A stretch of 64,000 nt of DNA from contig CM047810.1 of assembly GCA_026214975.1 (NCBI GenBank), forward strand, positions 91,776,316-91,840,315, in the 5' to 3' direction. Position 1 is the stretch's first letter; each line of letters opens with the position of its first letter. Below, one piece after another: positions 33,482 through 46,364 of this stretch. Under the pieces are notes generated by a model that worked only from the letters and a program-made list of their open reading frames with translations, was not told the origin of the DNA and ran no database searches. The translations under genes were made by a program, and so were the position numbers. This DNA is from Gentiana macrophylla. Lineage: Eukaryota > Streptophyta > Magnoliopsida > Gentianales > Gentianaceae.

Positions 33482-35519
33482 GATATTTTTTTTAAGGGAG
33501 ATTTATTAACTTATTGATGGACGTTGAGGATACCCAAAGGTATCATTACAGTATAAATATGATAAATGTGAAGAAAACCCTCATAAGTGACCCATCGAGG
33601 TTGTTGGGCATGTATGACTACCTCACGTTCTCTTCTGGTGGGATCAACCCGCTTGTAGTTTGGTTTTGTTTTTTTAAGGCTAAGAACTGTCGGTTTAGAG
33701 AGATATTGGATTGCGGACATACTGTTCACCATGGAGATGTGTGGTATTTATAAACCTTGCATGAGAATGTTGTTGCGGTCATGGTCAAGATGACGTGAGA
33801 ATAGTCATCGTGAGGAGATTTAAGGAGAGTTGGCCCCGTGTGAATGATAATGAAGCAAATGAAAACTTAAACGTTCTATGAAGGACACCTAAACGACATT
33901 AAGGTCGCTCGTGACTAGCAACGGTAGCATAAAGACACAAAGCGTGTCTTGCCCCCTCGCTATATATATGATCCTTAGAGCATGCCAAAGATATCAGGGT
34001 CGTCCCTCTGCTTTTAAGCACTTGCTCAATTTATCAAGATAAGCCTTCTAAAAAAGAAAACAAATGGTGTTTGTAGATATAATACATGCTTACTATAAAA
34101 TAGACTTGTTGAATCAAAAAAATATATTGTAGGGCCTAAATTTAATAATTTGACAGAAGCCTTCAGCCGCGCTACTGCTGTTGGCTATATGTCTGGTGAC
34201 GGATCTGGATATCTCCATAATGAGGTCAGCTCTCGTCCATAAGATTAAAAAACCCAATAAAATAGAAACATCCGTGCCACAAGAAAGCCTACTATATACA
34301 CCCACTCGTATCCCACAATAAAATCTACTATATATACCCAACAAAATATGAAAAAAATTGCAGTCTTCGTGTTATGTCATAAAGCAGAATTGTGGAGGCT
34401 TACGGCATGTGGTAAAATATGATTTCATGACACAAAATGAATAATTATAATATTAAGACTTTGACATACACGAGCAAATGATTTTAAACGAACTTATCAA
34501 GCCTGCATGAAGAAGATGCTCAATGCATGTAATAATTCAATTCATCATACATATCAGGAGGAATAGTTTAAAAATCCAATATAATACAATCGACATTAAT
34601 CGTGTTTAAAAAAACAACGGTGTCAAATCAGGGAAGATTTACCATACTTTCATCACAATAAAAAAACAAGAAACAAGAAATCTCGAAATCCCAGGCCTCC
34701 GTTTTAGATGCAATTACACTAGAATCCAATTAAATGGTGATGAAAATGGTGTTAAGTACGACCATTGACATCGTATTTGAACGATTACATTCATTGAAAA
34801 AGTATAATTTGGAGGGCCGTATACAGAGAGTTAGAATTATTACATTAAAATGTTGACAACGACAAAGATATATTGATCACGATGATATACGTATCTGTAG
34901 TAAAAAAATGGCTAAATATCAAATCCAATATTGACAGCATTGGTCTTAAACGTAAACCTTAGACTCTTGCCAATCTTAAGATTATATTTGCTTCTAGCTG
35001 TTAAAATTAAAAATAAAAAAATTTAAATCTCCATTGAAATCGAATCGATTTAATCTCCTTGTTTTATTACTAGAATTTTCGAAGAACAAGCAAGGTATCT
35101 TTATATCGTGTTTTTACCCCTTTTTTTACTTTGCAGTTGAAGCGGCGGAGGAAGTCGAGAAGGAATTAACTTTGAAGCATAGAAAGATAATCTACAATAT
35201 ATGAACTCTTAGCATCTGCTGAAAAATTAAGCCTTGAAGAAGACTGTTCCGGAAGTTGTTGGGCATCAATTAATTGTGCATATCATTGCAAGAGTAGGTG
35301 GTTCACATGCCACCAGCATATCTAATTAAATATCTACTGTATATCGAGAGTACGAGATCGAGGCCTCATTGTTGTTGTTGCGGATTACTATATTGACGAA
35401 CCAGAACCCTATTTTAGGAGATGTGAGAAAATAATGACGATGAACATTCAATGTATTGGTCATCGCTTTCAGTGGTCGCTCTTATGCTGGCGCCCAGGCC
35501 CGAGCCTTGCCTCAACGCG
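33479..35519. other. About 2 kb with no recognised feature
   Basis: Short open frames (about 33514..33753 plus, 34114..34344 minus) match no family I know. Near 35130 a T-rich stretch ending in TTTGCAG precedes 23 open codons (VEAAEEVEKELTLKHRK...) that could be an orphan exon, but no partner exons are visible. This is the only sizeable stretch in the right half that does not look like mobile DNA. Confidence 0.5.
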
Positions 35520-36345
35520 TGTAGGATGCAGTATATGGGTTTCACTTTTGATTGATCAAACAAATGTTGGAGAGGAATCCCATATGATTTCCTTTCCCTA
35601 AACTCACCTTTATTTTGCTTGCCTCCATTTCCTGCCCGACCTCCTAGATCAATTTCCTTTTGATTTGAGTTTTCAACATGTTGAAGATGAATCAGACCAG
35701 CTTGAATGGAAGACCTTAGTAGATAATAGCCATCGCTTTGACTCGACCTAGGTCATATTTTCCATAGAGCCCTTTTTCCCTTCAATGTTCCTTGTGATTA
35801 CTGGAGCAAACTCGGCAAAAGGGCGTTTGAGTGCCTATCTAGGAATATTGTATTTCTTGCCTCCCTTCCTAAGGTTCTTGGCTATATTAGTCCAGAATGC
35901 ATTGATGTTGATTTGCATCTTCTTCACATCTATCACAAGGTGTTGGAGAGACGTAAGCATCTCTGGAGAAGACCTGGGGTGATAACCAATTCTAGACCAA
36001 ACATGGTACTCATAATGCAATCTGGATCAGCCTTTTTTTTCCTGGGTATGAATTTTGCATTTTTGCACGCAATCGATTCTCATGTAAGATTCCTGAAATT
36101 AGGGGATTCAGGAATGTCATCAACTCCAGATTTGTGAAACCATCCACTAACCTTTGATCTTGTGTATCATTGTCGTAGAAGGGTAGATAGTGCTCAGGTC
36201 GGAAGAATGATCCAGTGACGATCGATTTTTCATAGTGTTTTTCACTTGAGTGTTTGAAGAAGATGAAGCCATTGTTTTGAGAGTTTGAAAGAGGAAAAGC
36301 TTCGATTTTTCTCGAGCAATTAGGGTTTTGAGAATGCAAGATAGC
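35520..36345 (-). pseudogene. N-terminal part of the extra ORF, copy 2
   Basis: Related to copy 1 at about 16540..15780. Matching landmarks are the Ser-rich start near 36270, LMTFLNPLISGILHENRL (copy 1: LLTFINPPIKDVSYENLI) and the late KSYGIPLQHL (copy 1: KSYGIQLHYL). Frame changes occur near 36010 and 35830. Beyond 35520 similarity stops, so the acidic and coiled-coil parts are lost. Confidence 0.65.
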
Positions 36346-36889
36346 GTAAAGAATTCTAAAAACCTCTAAGTGTTGGTTATATAGAGAAATTTGATAATGT
36401 GAGTGCGGTTGAATATGGAAGGATTTGGTGAAATAATGGCGTGATTTTGTGTATATAAATCACGGTTTTTGATTGTAGTGGGGAGTGGATTGAGGTATGT
36501 AATGATAAATCCCGGGAATCGAGGCGCTGCGTCATTCCTTTGATTCAAAAATAACTTCCACGATTGTAATATAAAATCCACATAGTAATCTTCCATAAAC
36601 TAATTCTCCATAAATCTTATGATTTTCCACATGTATAATATTGATTCACTTCACACTTAACTTTGTCGCTTTCTCCGAGATATTTAGCGGTGAGGTAACA
36701 TGGTCGGTCACTAATCCAAAGGTGTTGACTTTTTATCGAGCCGTTCAGATAAAATCGTTTCATAATCGCTGAAGTGAACTTACCGTTACAAATGCCTTAC
36801 CTGCCAAGTGAGCGCACCCTAAATGGAAAAGGTTCAGTCAGCTGGTGAAGCCACTCAACTAATTACTCCAGTTAGCTGCTCCTTGTATA

Positions 36890-39800
36890 TTAATCAATTT
36901 CAATCATTCCCAACTCAGTTCTCAACTTGCAAAATCTTTCATGGCTGAGTGGTTTTTTGAAAATATCAGCCAATTGATCTTCAGTAGATATGTATCTTAA
37001 GATAACATCTCATTTTTCAACATGATCTCTGATAAAGTGACGTCTCACATCAATATGCTTTGTCCTTGAGTGTAATATCGATTCTCGTGAATAGATATTG
37101 CACTTGTATTATCACACATAATTGGAATTGTCTTCTCTCTATTCCATAGTCTCTTAGTCGTTGTCCTGATCCATAATACTTGTGCACAACAGCTGCCTGC
37201 AACTATATATTCTGCTTCTACTGTTGAAGTGGATATAAAATTTTTCTTTTTGCTAAACCATGATACTAGTCTGCTGCCTAGCATCTGACAAGTTCCTGAA
37301 GTGCTTTTTCTATCAATCTTGCATCCAGCATAATCTGAATAAGATATTAATTTGAATCCTCCATCTTTGGATACCAAATTCTACATTGATGGTATTCTTC
37401 GATATTCGATGATTCTCTTTGGTCGCTAGTAAGTGAGATTCCTTATGTTGAGCTTGGAATCTTGCACAAACTCCTACTGTAAAAGCAATATTAGGTCTGC
37501 TTGCAGTTAAATAAAGTAGAGATCCAATAATTCCTCTATATAACTTTTGATCAACATCTTTTCCATTTTCATCTTTCCCAAGAATAACTCTTGCACACAT
37601 TGGTGTGTCTGATGTGCCACTTGTATCCATACCATATTTGTGTATCAAGTCCTTTGTGTACTTGGCTTGATTTATAAAGATGCCATCTTTCATTTGCTTC
37701 ACTTGTAAACCAAGAAAATAATTGAGCTCTCCCATCATACTCATTTGAAATTTGCTTTTCATCGATTTGCAAATTTTTCACACAACTTTTCATCTTCTCG
37801 ATCCAAAGATGATGTCTCAACATAGATCCAAATAACAAAGTGCTTGTTCCTTCTTCTAGCTTGAAGATAGTCTTGTCAATAGTCCCTTTGTTGAATCCAA
37901 TGTTGATAAAGAATTGTGACATTGTCTCATACCAGGCTTTGTGCCTGCTTGAGTCCATATAGTGCCTTTTGAGCTTATAAACTTTATCTTCCTTCCTTTG
38001 AGTTGGAAACTGTGAGGTTGTTCCACATATACTTCTTCTTCTGTAAGTCCATTCAAAATGCACCTTTGACATCCATTTGATATACTTTGAAATCCTTGTG
38101 TATCGCAAAATCTAGAAAGAGTCCGAATACTTCCAATCTTGCTTCGGTGCAAAGGTTTCATCATAGTATATGCCTTCACTTTTGAGAGTATCCTTTGCAA
38201 CTAGTCTTGCTTTGTTTCTATAATAGTTCCTTGTTCATCCATTTTGTTTCTCGAATACCTATTTTTTTCTAATGATGTTTGTTATGTCCGGTCTGGCTCC
38301 ACAAGTTCCTGCACTTCATTTCTCTCAAATTCATTAAGTTCCTCCTGCATGGCTATAATCCAATCAAAGATCTTGAATTGCATCATCTATTGTTTTGGGT
38401 TCCACTTGTGATAGAAAAAAAGTTCGTGATACTTTCTAGTTGTCTTCCTCGGTTCTAACTCCTGTATGAATATCTCCAATGACTTGTTCTTCAGATGATC
38501 TCTCACCAATTCAAACCAAAGTTGAAGTTGCTCTTGATTTGGTACTTCCACAGCCTCCGCTTGTGCATCAACTTCATGATCTTTTGTTGGTGCCTCTTGT
38601 GTTGTATTGACCAGACACATCATCATTATTGCCAAAGGTGTGGTCCAAAATAGTAGCCGGGTAATCATTGTATTCATATAGACTTGTCCATGTGCAACTT
38701 TCTTCTTCAAATTTGTGTAAGCTTTCACCGCTTGTGTTTGGTTCATAAAAACTACATGAATTGATTTTTCAATCACTAAGGTTCGCTTGTTGAGTACTCA
38801 ATGCTTTGCTTGTTTCGTGTATCTCATGAAGATTGCTTCATCAGCTTTCTCATCAAAAGTATGTAGTTGATTCCTGTTCAAAACAAAACATTTAGATCAA
38901 AACATATGCAAATATGAAATGTTAGGTTTTCTTTCATTCCAAATTTCATATGGTGTTTTACATGATGTTTGTTGATGATAGATCTGTTTTGAGTATAGCA
39001 TGTTGTATTTGCTGCTTCAGCCCAAAATCTCTTTGGTAAGCTTGCTTCTGCTATCATGAGTGTTCTGGTTCTTCTTCTCGCACACCATTTTGTTGTGGAG
39101 TCAGCCACCGATAGTTGATGTAGTACACCATTTTCTTCACAATAAGATCTCGATAACTTCATTTAGGAATTTTGTTCCTCTTTCTGATCTTATCTTGATG
39201 ATCTTCAACTCCTTTTCATTTTGTATTCTTGTCAACAAATCTAGTAGCTTCTTGAGTGTCTCTATTTTCTTGTTCATGAATATGGTCCAAGTAAATTTGG
39301 AAAATCATCCACCACCACTAGAGTGTACTTCTTTCCACTTACACTTACTGGTGTGACTAGTCCAAAAATATCCATATGCAAAAGATGTAAGATCCTTGTT
39401 GTTGACTGATGGGGTTTTGACTTGAAAGAGCTTTTAATCTGCTTCCCTTTCTGACATGCATCACAAAGACTTTCTTTCTTGAATGTGATGTCTGGAAGGC
39501 CTTCAACTAGCTTGTTCTTTATCAATTTGTTGATGGTCTTGAAATTTAGTTGGTTCAGTCTTCTATGCCAAATCCGGCTGGTTGATTGCTTATTCTTGAC
39601 AAGCAGACATGTTTCTGCTTTTGATGTCTTCCAATCTACCACATACATGTTGTATTCTCTTTTTCCTGCAAGTACAACTGTGCTCGCTTGATTACGAATC
39701 ACTTTGCATCCTTCTTTGTTGAAATGCACAATGTAGCCTTTGTCACAAAATTGATCGATGCTTAGAAGATTGAAACTCAATCCTTTAACATAAGACACAT

Positions 39801-40340
39801 TGTGAATCATCAAATTGTTCTTGAACATTGTGCCTTCCCCTTAATTTTGCCGGGTTTTCTTTACCTCCAAATGTAACTTTGGGTCCATCAAAAGCATTAA
39901 AGTCACCAACCATCCTTTATTCCTCGTCATGTGTCCTGAACATCCACCGCCTATGTACTGCATAAATTAAGCAAGTTTAGGTTCCCATTTGGGTCCATTC
40001 CTATTAGTAGTCATGCCTCATACTTCAAGTGTAAATCCAAAGGATCTTCTTCATGGATGGTTGAAGTCATCAACCTTATAAGTATAAGGCATGGCAGAAT
40101 ACTTCTTGATAAAATTATTATGATACAATTCTCTACCTTTAGGTGCATTTGCACCATTTTTCATTCTCCAATATGCAGGAGGAAACCTATATTGCTTCTT
40201 ATGTCTAGGAATATGCCTGGGTTGGCTTTTCCTAAACACATGTTACATGACATGAAATGGTTTCTTCTTGTATTTTGAGGGTGCAACATTCCAATCATCT
40301 TCTGAAGGGTAAAGTCTACCCTTACCTTTCAGTAAGCTTT
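36890..40340 (-). pseudogene. Copia pol of copy 2
   Basis: Right to left: protease zone (40340..39850), pre-integrase (39828..39400, with RIWHRRLNQLN and SLCDACQKGKQ), integrase (39360..38880), reverse transcriptase (about 38250..37570, with ALY-type and FQMSMMGELNYFLG motifs) and RNase H (37377..36890, with SYSDYAGCKIDRKSTSG and a stop at 36890..36892). The YVDD-type loop of the polymerase is damaged. Many one- and two-base shifts break it every few hundred bases, so it is inactive or badly sequenced. Confidence 0.85.
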
Positions 40341-40679
40341 TATTTTTACTAGGCTGGTAAGATGATTTACTATGCTATTTCACCGCGACCGATTTTGACT
40401 TCACCGTGCGTGATGAGTAGTTGAAACTATGGTCTGCCTCTTTTCTCGAATTTAGGTTCGCTTTGGTCCTGATTCGTAATTGTGTTCTGTTTCTTTCTCA
40501 TATTGATCACAGCCAAGGCCGATCTCGATCCAAATATCTTTGGGGTTTGTAAGTCGCATTAAGTGGTGCAAGAGTGCTCTTAATCGCAGTAGAGGCTTTC
40601 ACCGGTCTGTCAACATCATATAAGTGATCATCTCATTGCTTGTTGATAAGTTAAGTGTACCTCCATACTAGTTGATTCA

Positions 40680-41993
40680 AATTTTCACCATCCAGCTTCT
40701 TTTCTTAATCTTTTATTTTCTTTCTCGATTCTCACATTCTTATTCTAGAATTTCATGATTTATTTGAATTTCTTCAAATTTACTCATGAGATTTTGAATT
40801 AAGCTTATGAATCTAATGGGAGAATATATGATTGTGCAAAGGTCGATGTGGATGTATTTGATGAGTATGAACTAGATATTACCTCTGCTTCATCAATTTC
40901 CTTAGCCATAATACATGATATGCCTTGACATTGTCTCGAGTCCGTTGATTCACCATTATCTCAATCATTATCGATGATTCTTCATCCTTTTCACTACCGG
41001 GTTTCAAACTTTAAGTGCCTTCTTGCTTTTTCTCTTATCTCGTTGTTTTGTATTTCTTCTTTCCTCATCTTTGTCTTTTTTCGCCAGATACCGCTTTGAA
41101 GTGTCCTTTCTTCTTGCAATTGAAACATCCGTATTCATCATCCTTTTCTTGATGTCTTTGCTTGAGCTCAACTTCTTGTTTGATGATGAACTTCCTTTGA
41201 ATTGTTTCTTCTTACTAAACTTGTGAAAATGTTTAATCAAGAAAGCATCTGCTTAGTCCTTGTGTCTCTTTGTCGCTTGTGTCACCCGCTTTGCTTTGTC
41301 GGGGTGCTACCAAAGCAATCGCCTTGTGTGCCTCTCCGTGCAATCGCCTTCACTGCTTAACTCAAATTCATGAGCCTTTAATTGAGACATTAAAGTCAAG
41401 GTATTAGTATTTGCAAGACTTATTGTGCCTCCGAGTACTCGATGTGATGATCTTCCATCTTTCGTAGACCTCTCAAGATTTTAAGACAAACTTCTTCTCT
41501 CGTGGATATGTATGTCCAAGTTGTCGCAGCTTCACCGTAATGCTTAAGAATCATGGTCATTTGATCAATGGATTCACCAGCTTCATCTTGAAGTTTTCAA
41601 ATTTTTGTTTTGGAATGTATAATTTGTTTTCTTTGATCGCCTCGATCCTTCATTGATAAGTGCTAATTTATCCCACACCCTTTGTCATTGTGCGCTCTTT
41701 GATCCTCATAAACATGTTATCATGTCGTAGTCTTCAAGATCATGTCTTTGCAAAAAGTCAAGATTTGCTCTTCTTCTATCATCTTTGGTCCAATCTTTCT
41801 TAAGTTTCTTTATTTCCTTTCCTTGATCTCGCCTCGTGGTTATCACAGTCATGATCTTGATTGGGCCATCATTGATAACATCCAGCATCTCTTTATGAGT
41901 TGCTGCAAGATGAGATATCATTCTTATTTTATATTCATCAAAATTATTAACATTGAATATAGGCACTTTATACATGAAATTTGAGGAATCCAT
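40680..41993 (-). pseudogene. Copia gag of copy 2
   Basis: Starts at a real ATG at 41993 (MDSSNFMYKVPIFN), close to copy 1. The Lys-rich part before the zinc knuckle is readable at 41240..41004, but the knuckle cysteines fall in shifted frames. Numerous indels distinguish it from copy 1. Confidence 0.8.
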
Positions 41994-42104
41994 AATCACA
42001 GAGAAAAGATATATTTAGAAAGCACAGATTTGAAAACTACTTTGAAAATATGTGATATCCTTGTTACGAAATCAGATCTGAACAGATTCTGATACTAGGA
42101 ACAC

Positions 42105-42117
42105 TGCTCCGATACCA
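42105..42117 (-). promoter_or_regulatory. Primer binding site of copia copy 2
   Basis: Minus-strand TGGTATCGGAGCA, close to the complement of the initiator Met tRNA 3' end, directly inside the 5' LTR. Confidence 0.75.
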
Positions 42118-42119
42118 AT

Positions 42120-43519
42120 TTTTGGTCCCAGAGAAGGGTAAAACTATAGTCATAGGGGGTGAATGACTATAGTGGAGTTTCAAAAACATTTCTTATAATT
42201 AAAAGCTTTTGGGTAGCGGATAAGTCTCTTCTTTTACTACTGTTTCAAAGTAGATTATACACACACAAAGTATGAATGATGCAGTAAGTAAATGCTGTAA
42301 AGTAAAGTGCTGAAAGTAAATAGACACAAAAGTTTATAGTGGTTCAGGGTGGTGTAATCCCTTAATCCACTCTTCTCCTGTGATGATTGGAGGAATACAC
42401 TATTGTTTTTCACCAATACAATAGTAAGACTGTCCTTGGCTACACAAGCTTCACAATCTACAAAACTATCACTCCTTGGCTTTAAAAGCTTCAAAGACTC
42501 GCCAACACACCGCTTCATTGGGAACTAATTCTTCAAATAGCCTATCACAAAGGGTTGCAACTCCTTCTCGATTTCTTTGATTCAATTGTCAGAATCGTGT
42601 GAAATGAATTCACAGAGTAGTTGATCAATCTCAGTGCTTGATGAGGAATTGTAGCTCTGAATTCTGAGTTGATCTCTAGATGTGTCCTTTTAAGTTCATA
42701 AAGAAGGCTTTTCAGATTGACAGAGTTTCTACTGCTTTATCTATACCGCAATCGTTGTTCTTCCCCAATCACAATGCCTTCTATTTATAGGCTTGATAAT
42801 CCTTGATTTGAAAATCATCTCGCTGGATATTTAATGTGGAGAATAATCTTTGATTTAATTCTTGATTCCCTTAATTGTATTCTCCTTGATTTCAGTGATC
42901 TGCATTATCTTCAAACGTCCATCTAAAAATGCGTCCTTGATTGATTCTGCATTTAATGCTTGATCTTATGAATCTTCCTTATTTTTCACATTCTGAATAA
43001 TCTTGAATTGCTTAGTTGTTCCTTCACTTGTCTCTGCTGTTTGACGGGTTAAGTGTTTCGATGACTAAGTCGGGTTAGTTCTTCCTTCACTACTTTTCCT
43101 TTACTTAGCCAAGAGATAGCTTCACTTGGCCGCTTTCACGCCTTTCTTGATTTCTTTGATCTTTCAGCATTCCTTGCACTTAACCTGATCTTGATTTGTG
43201 TGAGATCCGTGTACACCATATTTAAACAACAAGTTTCATCACTTGTAATATAACTTAGACTTATCTAAGGTCATCACGCACTTCCTTGGTTATAAGTCAC
43301 CCATATGTCTTCATGCTTCTCTCGCGGTACTGGCCGCCATTACTCGCCAAATTTTTGTTTTACTTAGCCATCCTATCAACTAGTACAATACTTGTCTGAC
43401 TCAACTTATACAACATGTCGACTCTAAGTAAAGACTTATACAAATATTTCTAACTTATTCCGTGCTTTATATAACATCTAGTATGGCCATCATCAAAACA
43501 TTATAAAATGTTCCTAACA
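42120..43519 (-). repeat. 5' LTR of copia copy 2
   Basis: Aligned with the 1.37-kb LTRs of copy 1. Its end next to the primer site is altered (TTTTGG in place of TGTTGG). TATA-type motif at 42782..42789. Confidence 0.88.
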
Positions 43520-43524
43520 AGGAA

Positions 43525-44145
43525 ATATCTCCAAACTTCACTTTTGAATGGTAGGATGTATCCAAATAAGAGAATGATGCTTTATTACCACACATGTGAT
43601 TAGTGCATCCCGTGTCAACATACCATACTTGGGGTGTCGATGTCTCGCTTTCATGATGTGTAGTCATCGCCAGGTCTCATCCTCTTTGTCGCCAGAAAGT
43701 GAGAACTCTACTAAGTACCCTTCTCCTTGTCTACATCGGAAATTTGGTGTAGCACTCGACCGGTAGTGTCCAAATTGTGACACCTAAAGCATTCAACATT
43801 CTTTTATTTGCGCATTTCTTCCCTCTCCATTCTTGGATGACTAAGAGTTGTCTCTCGCTGTCGTAATCTCTCGATGTTCTCCTTCTACCTCTTCTTCTCG
43901 CCCTACCCCTTCCTATAATTGTTACTAGAAGCAAGTGGTCTTCAAGGCCTGCTTCTTCATTTGATGTCATTGAGCCTCTCTCATCTTCTGCTCATGAACT
44001 TGCAAGGATCTTTGCAAATCATCAAGAGAAAGTGCATCGATGTCTTTGGATTCCTCAATAGAGCACACCACATAATCAAATTTTAGTGGTTAGAGACCTC
44101 AAAATCTTCTCCACAATCTGCTACATCTTCCATCTTCTCACTTAT
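43525..44145 (-). pseudogene. Copia gag/protease remnant hosting copy 2
   Basis: Minus strand. Landmarks: a gag C-terminal stretch (EESKDIDALSLDDLQRSL near 44030), an Arg-rich linker, a zinc-knuckle remnant (VECFRCHNLD near 43790) that runs out of frame, and the protease entry VWYVDTGCTNHMCG near 43630. The protein breaks at VKFGD where copy 2 is inserted. It is a different family from copy 2, and its downstream pol is not found in this window. Confidence 0.8.
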
Positions 44146-44149
44146 CAAC

Positions 44150-46090
44150 TTTTACCAGAACATCTTCAACAACCCACATGGTTGTTTCATATACCTATCT
44201 GCCAATTGAAGGGTTACTGATGTTTCATTCAATTGCTTCATGCCTAACTTATGAAAAATAGAGAGTGGCATAGTGCTTTGTTTAGCATACTCTCTAATTG
44301 TACATGGTATGAGGAAGCTTCCAGATCTTTACACTTAAGAGGCGCTTGCATTGCATGATTGTTGAGCACTTCTCATTCAAGCAAATAGTCTCAAGGTCTA
44401 ACAATTTTCTTTTAGTAGAGGTCAGCTTTCTTAAGAAACTTAGCATATTCGCATTCATGCGAGCCTTTACCAAGGAATATTAACTTCTCATGCTTTTTAA
44501 ACATTTCGCTAAACTTTTATATCTAGCATCTTCATGATTTGGCTTCGATTTCCTAAGGGGATAGGGTAAAGTGGAAGGATTAATAGTTACAGTTTGTTTA
44601 GGCTTACCTATTGTCTGGCTATGTTCTCGACGTCATACTGCTCGGCATCCCCGATGCTTCGATTCTCGCTACTTGCCGCCATTACGCTTCTCTAGTTCCT
44701 CTCTCGATGACTCGGTCCAGTAATTCCTTTCACTTCTTGTTATAATAGCGTTCATGTCCTTCTCAGTTCTTTTTTAGTGTTGCTTGGCAAACTTCATGGA
44801 GGATGAGCTAACACTGCTCGTAATCCGCCTACACTTGGTGTGACAGATTTTGTACTAAGGCTTCTTGATTCATCGCCTTGTGTCGCTTCTTCCGAAAATA
44901 AGTTGTGAAGCTTGCATTGAGCTCACTTATGGACTTTGTCAATTGATTGACCGTGTAGATCACTTAATCAAAACCAGGGTGGTCATGAGAACTCGGGCGA
45001 TATTCTCCCATAAGGATTTCCTTGCCTTCCCGAATAATTCACATCCTCGGTGTTGATATCTCAATTTCTTGGACCTTCTTTACCTTGGCAATGCGATCTT
45101 GCATGCCATCCATTTTCTCATTCATTACCATCAGTTGGTATAGGATCTTTTGAGAAGTGTCTTCTCAAATATGCCTTCGTATACTTTTACACTTTCAATG
45201 CTGTGTGTTCCCCATTGGCTAGTGAGTGCAATATGTTCAAGTTTCTCTTCAACTTTTCCTCGTGATAATAAAGTATGAAACATCCATTGCTTGATGCATC
45301 AACTCTTATTTGTTCCCTTGGCCTTAGTCCGTGATAGAAACTATGCATACGTTAGGTAGTAGTAATATCATGGTGAGGGAATTTTGTTGTGCCTTCTTAA
45401 ATCTTTCCCAAGCTTCTTCAAATGTTTCATGTGTTTCTACTTGAAATTCATAATGTCTTGTCTCATTTGCAAGGACTTCCTGTGGGCAATACTTATTCAT
45501 AAACTTCTACAAAGAAATCTATCCGAGATTGATAGATCCTACCGCTAGAGACAACAACCATATCTTCGCCTTTATCTTTGAGCGTGAATGGAAACAATTT
45601 AAGCTTGATGTTATCTTCGGGCACCTCTGATGGTTTGATTGTGCTAACAATTTCCAAAAGTTGGTGACATGTACACTTGGGTCTTCGCTTGGTACTCCAT
45701 GGAATATATTTCTTTGACATTAGGCTTCGGTGAAAAACTTTGGCGCATTCTCCGTTGAACAATTACGGGTACAAATCGGTCGATTGTTGGCATAGCATAG
45801 CTCAGAGAGTCTTTTGTTCCGCTTGCACCACTACTCCTCGCTTCGTTCCTTCTTCCATCAACCCCGCTTTGTGCCATTGTCTCCACCGGTTCTTCTAGAT
45901 ATGGAATCTCCTCGCCTCTATCCTTCTCACTTTCTTCGTGTGATCTCACCTCGTCACCATCCTCTTCTTTCTCGAGCTTCTTTCGTATCTTCTTTGCGAA
46001 CTTTTCGATTTCGTAAATAAACTCGAGCCTCGACTCATCGAACTTTTTGTACCGCACTACAAGACACAAAAAAGGTTTGTTACTTTCCAT
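44150..46090 (-). pseudogene. Athila-like Ty3/gypsy gag and protease remnant
   Basis: Minus strand, next to its own primer site and LTR. The N-terminal part (46090..45644) is charged. The capsid part shows KLKLFPFTLKDKGED (about 45600) and a degenerate FYHGL...VDAS stretch (about 45250..45300), both typical of gypsy gag. After a poorly readable spacer the protease part shows LNETSVTLQLADR and VEDVLVKVDK (about 44250..44150), typical of Athila-type protease. There it joins the copia remnant without an LTR between them. Confidence 0.75.
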
Positions 46091-46340
46091 GCCGGCTGTT
46101 ACACACGCCCTGGCAGACTCAAAAACAATAATACAGACTCTGATGGTACATAAATTATTTCAGTTAAACTCCGGTTCGCCCGGCTGTAAGAGTGAATCTC
46201 GCGGTCGCCTATGGAAATTTCTTAGAATCCGATCCAACAAACACTATATGACTGGCTTAATCACAAACTCTAAAATGATACCTAAAAAAATATATATACT
46301 CGACTTTCAATCTAAATTAACAAGTATTTTTTGACACGAA

Positions 46341-46357
46341 CCCCGGCAACGGAGCCA
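46341..46357 (-). promoter_or_regulatory. Primer binding site, Asp-tRNA type
   Basis: Minus-strand TGGCTCCGTTGCCGGGG is one base from the TGGCGCCGTTGCCGGGG primer site common in Athila/Tat elements. Confidence 0.8.
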
Positions 46358-46364
46358 AAAATCT

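Larger units (their letters stand above)
35520..43519 (-). mobile_element. Truncated copia element, copy 2 of the 9.4-23.9 kb family
   Basis: Minus strand. In its own order: 5' LTR (42120..43519), primer site, gag (about 41993..40680), pol (to 36890), then the first part of the extra ORF. The element ends near 35520 within that ORF, so the 3' LTR is missing. It matches copy 1 in order and detail, but with many more frame breaks. It sits inside another copia remnant (43525 onward). Confidence 0.88.
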
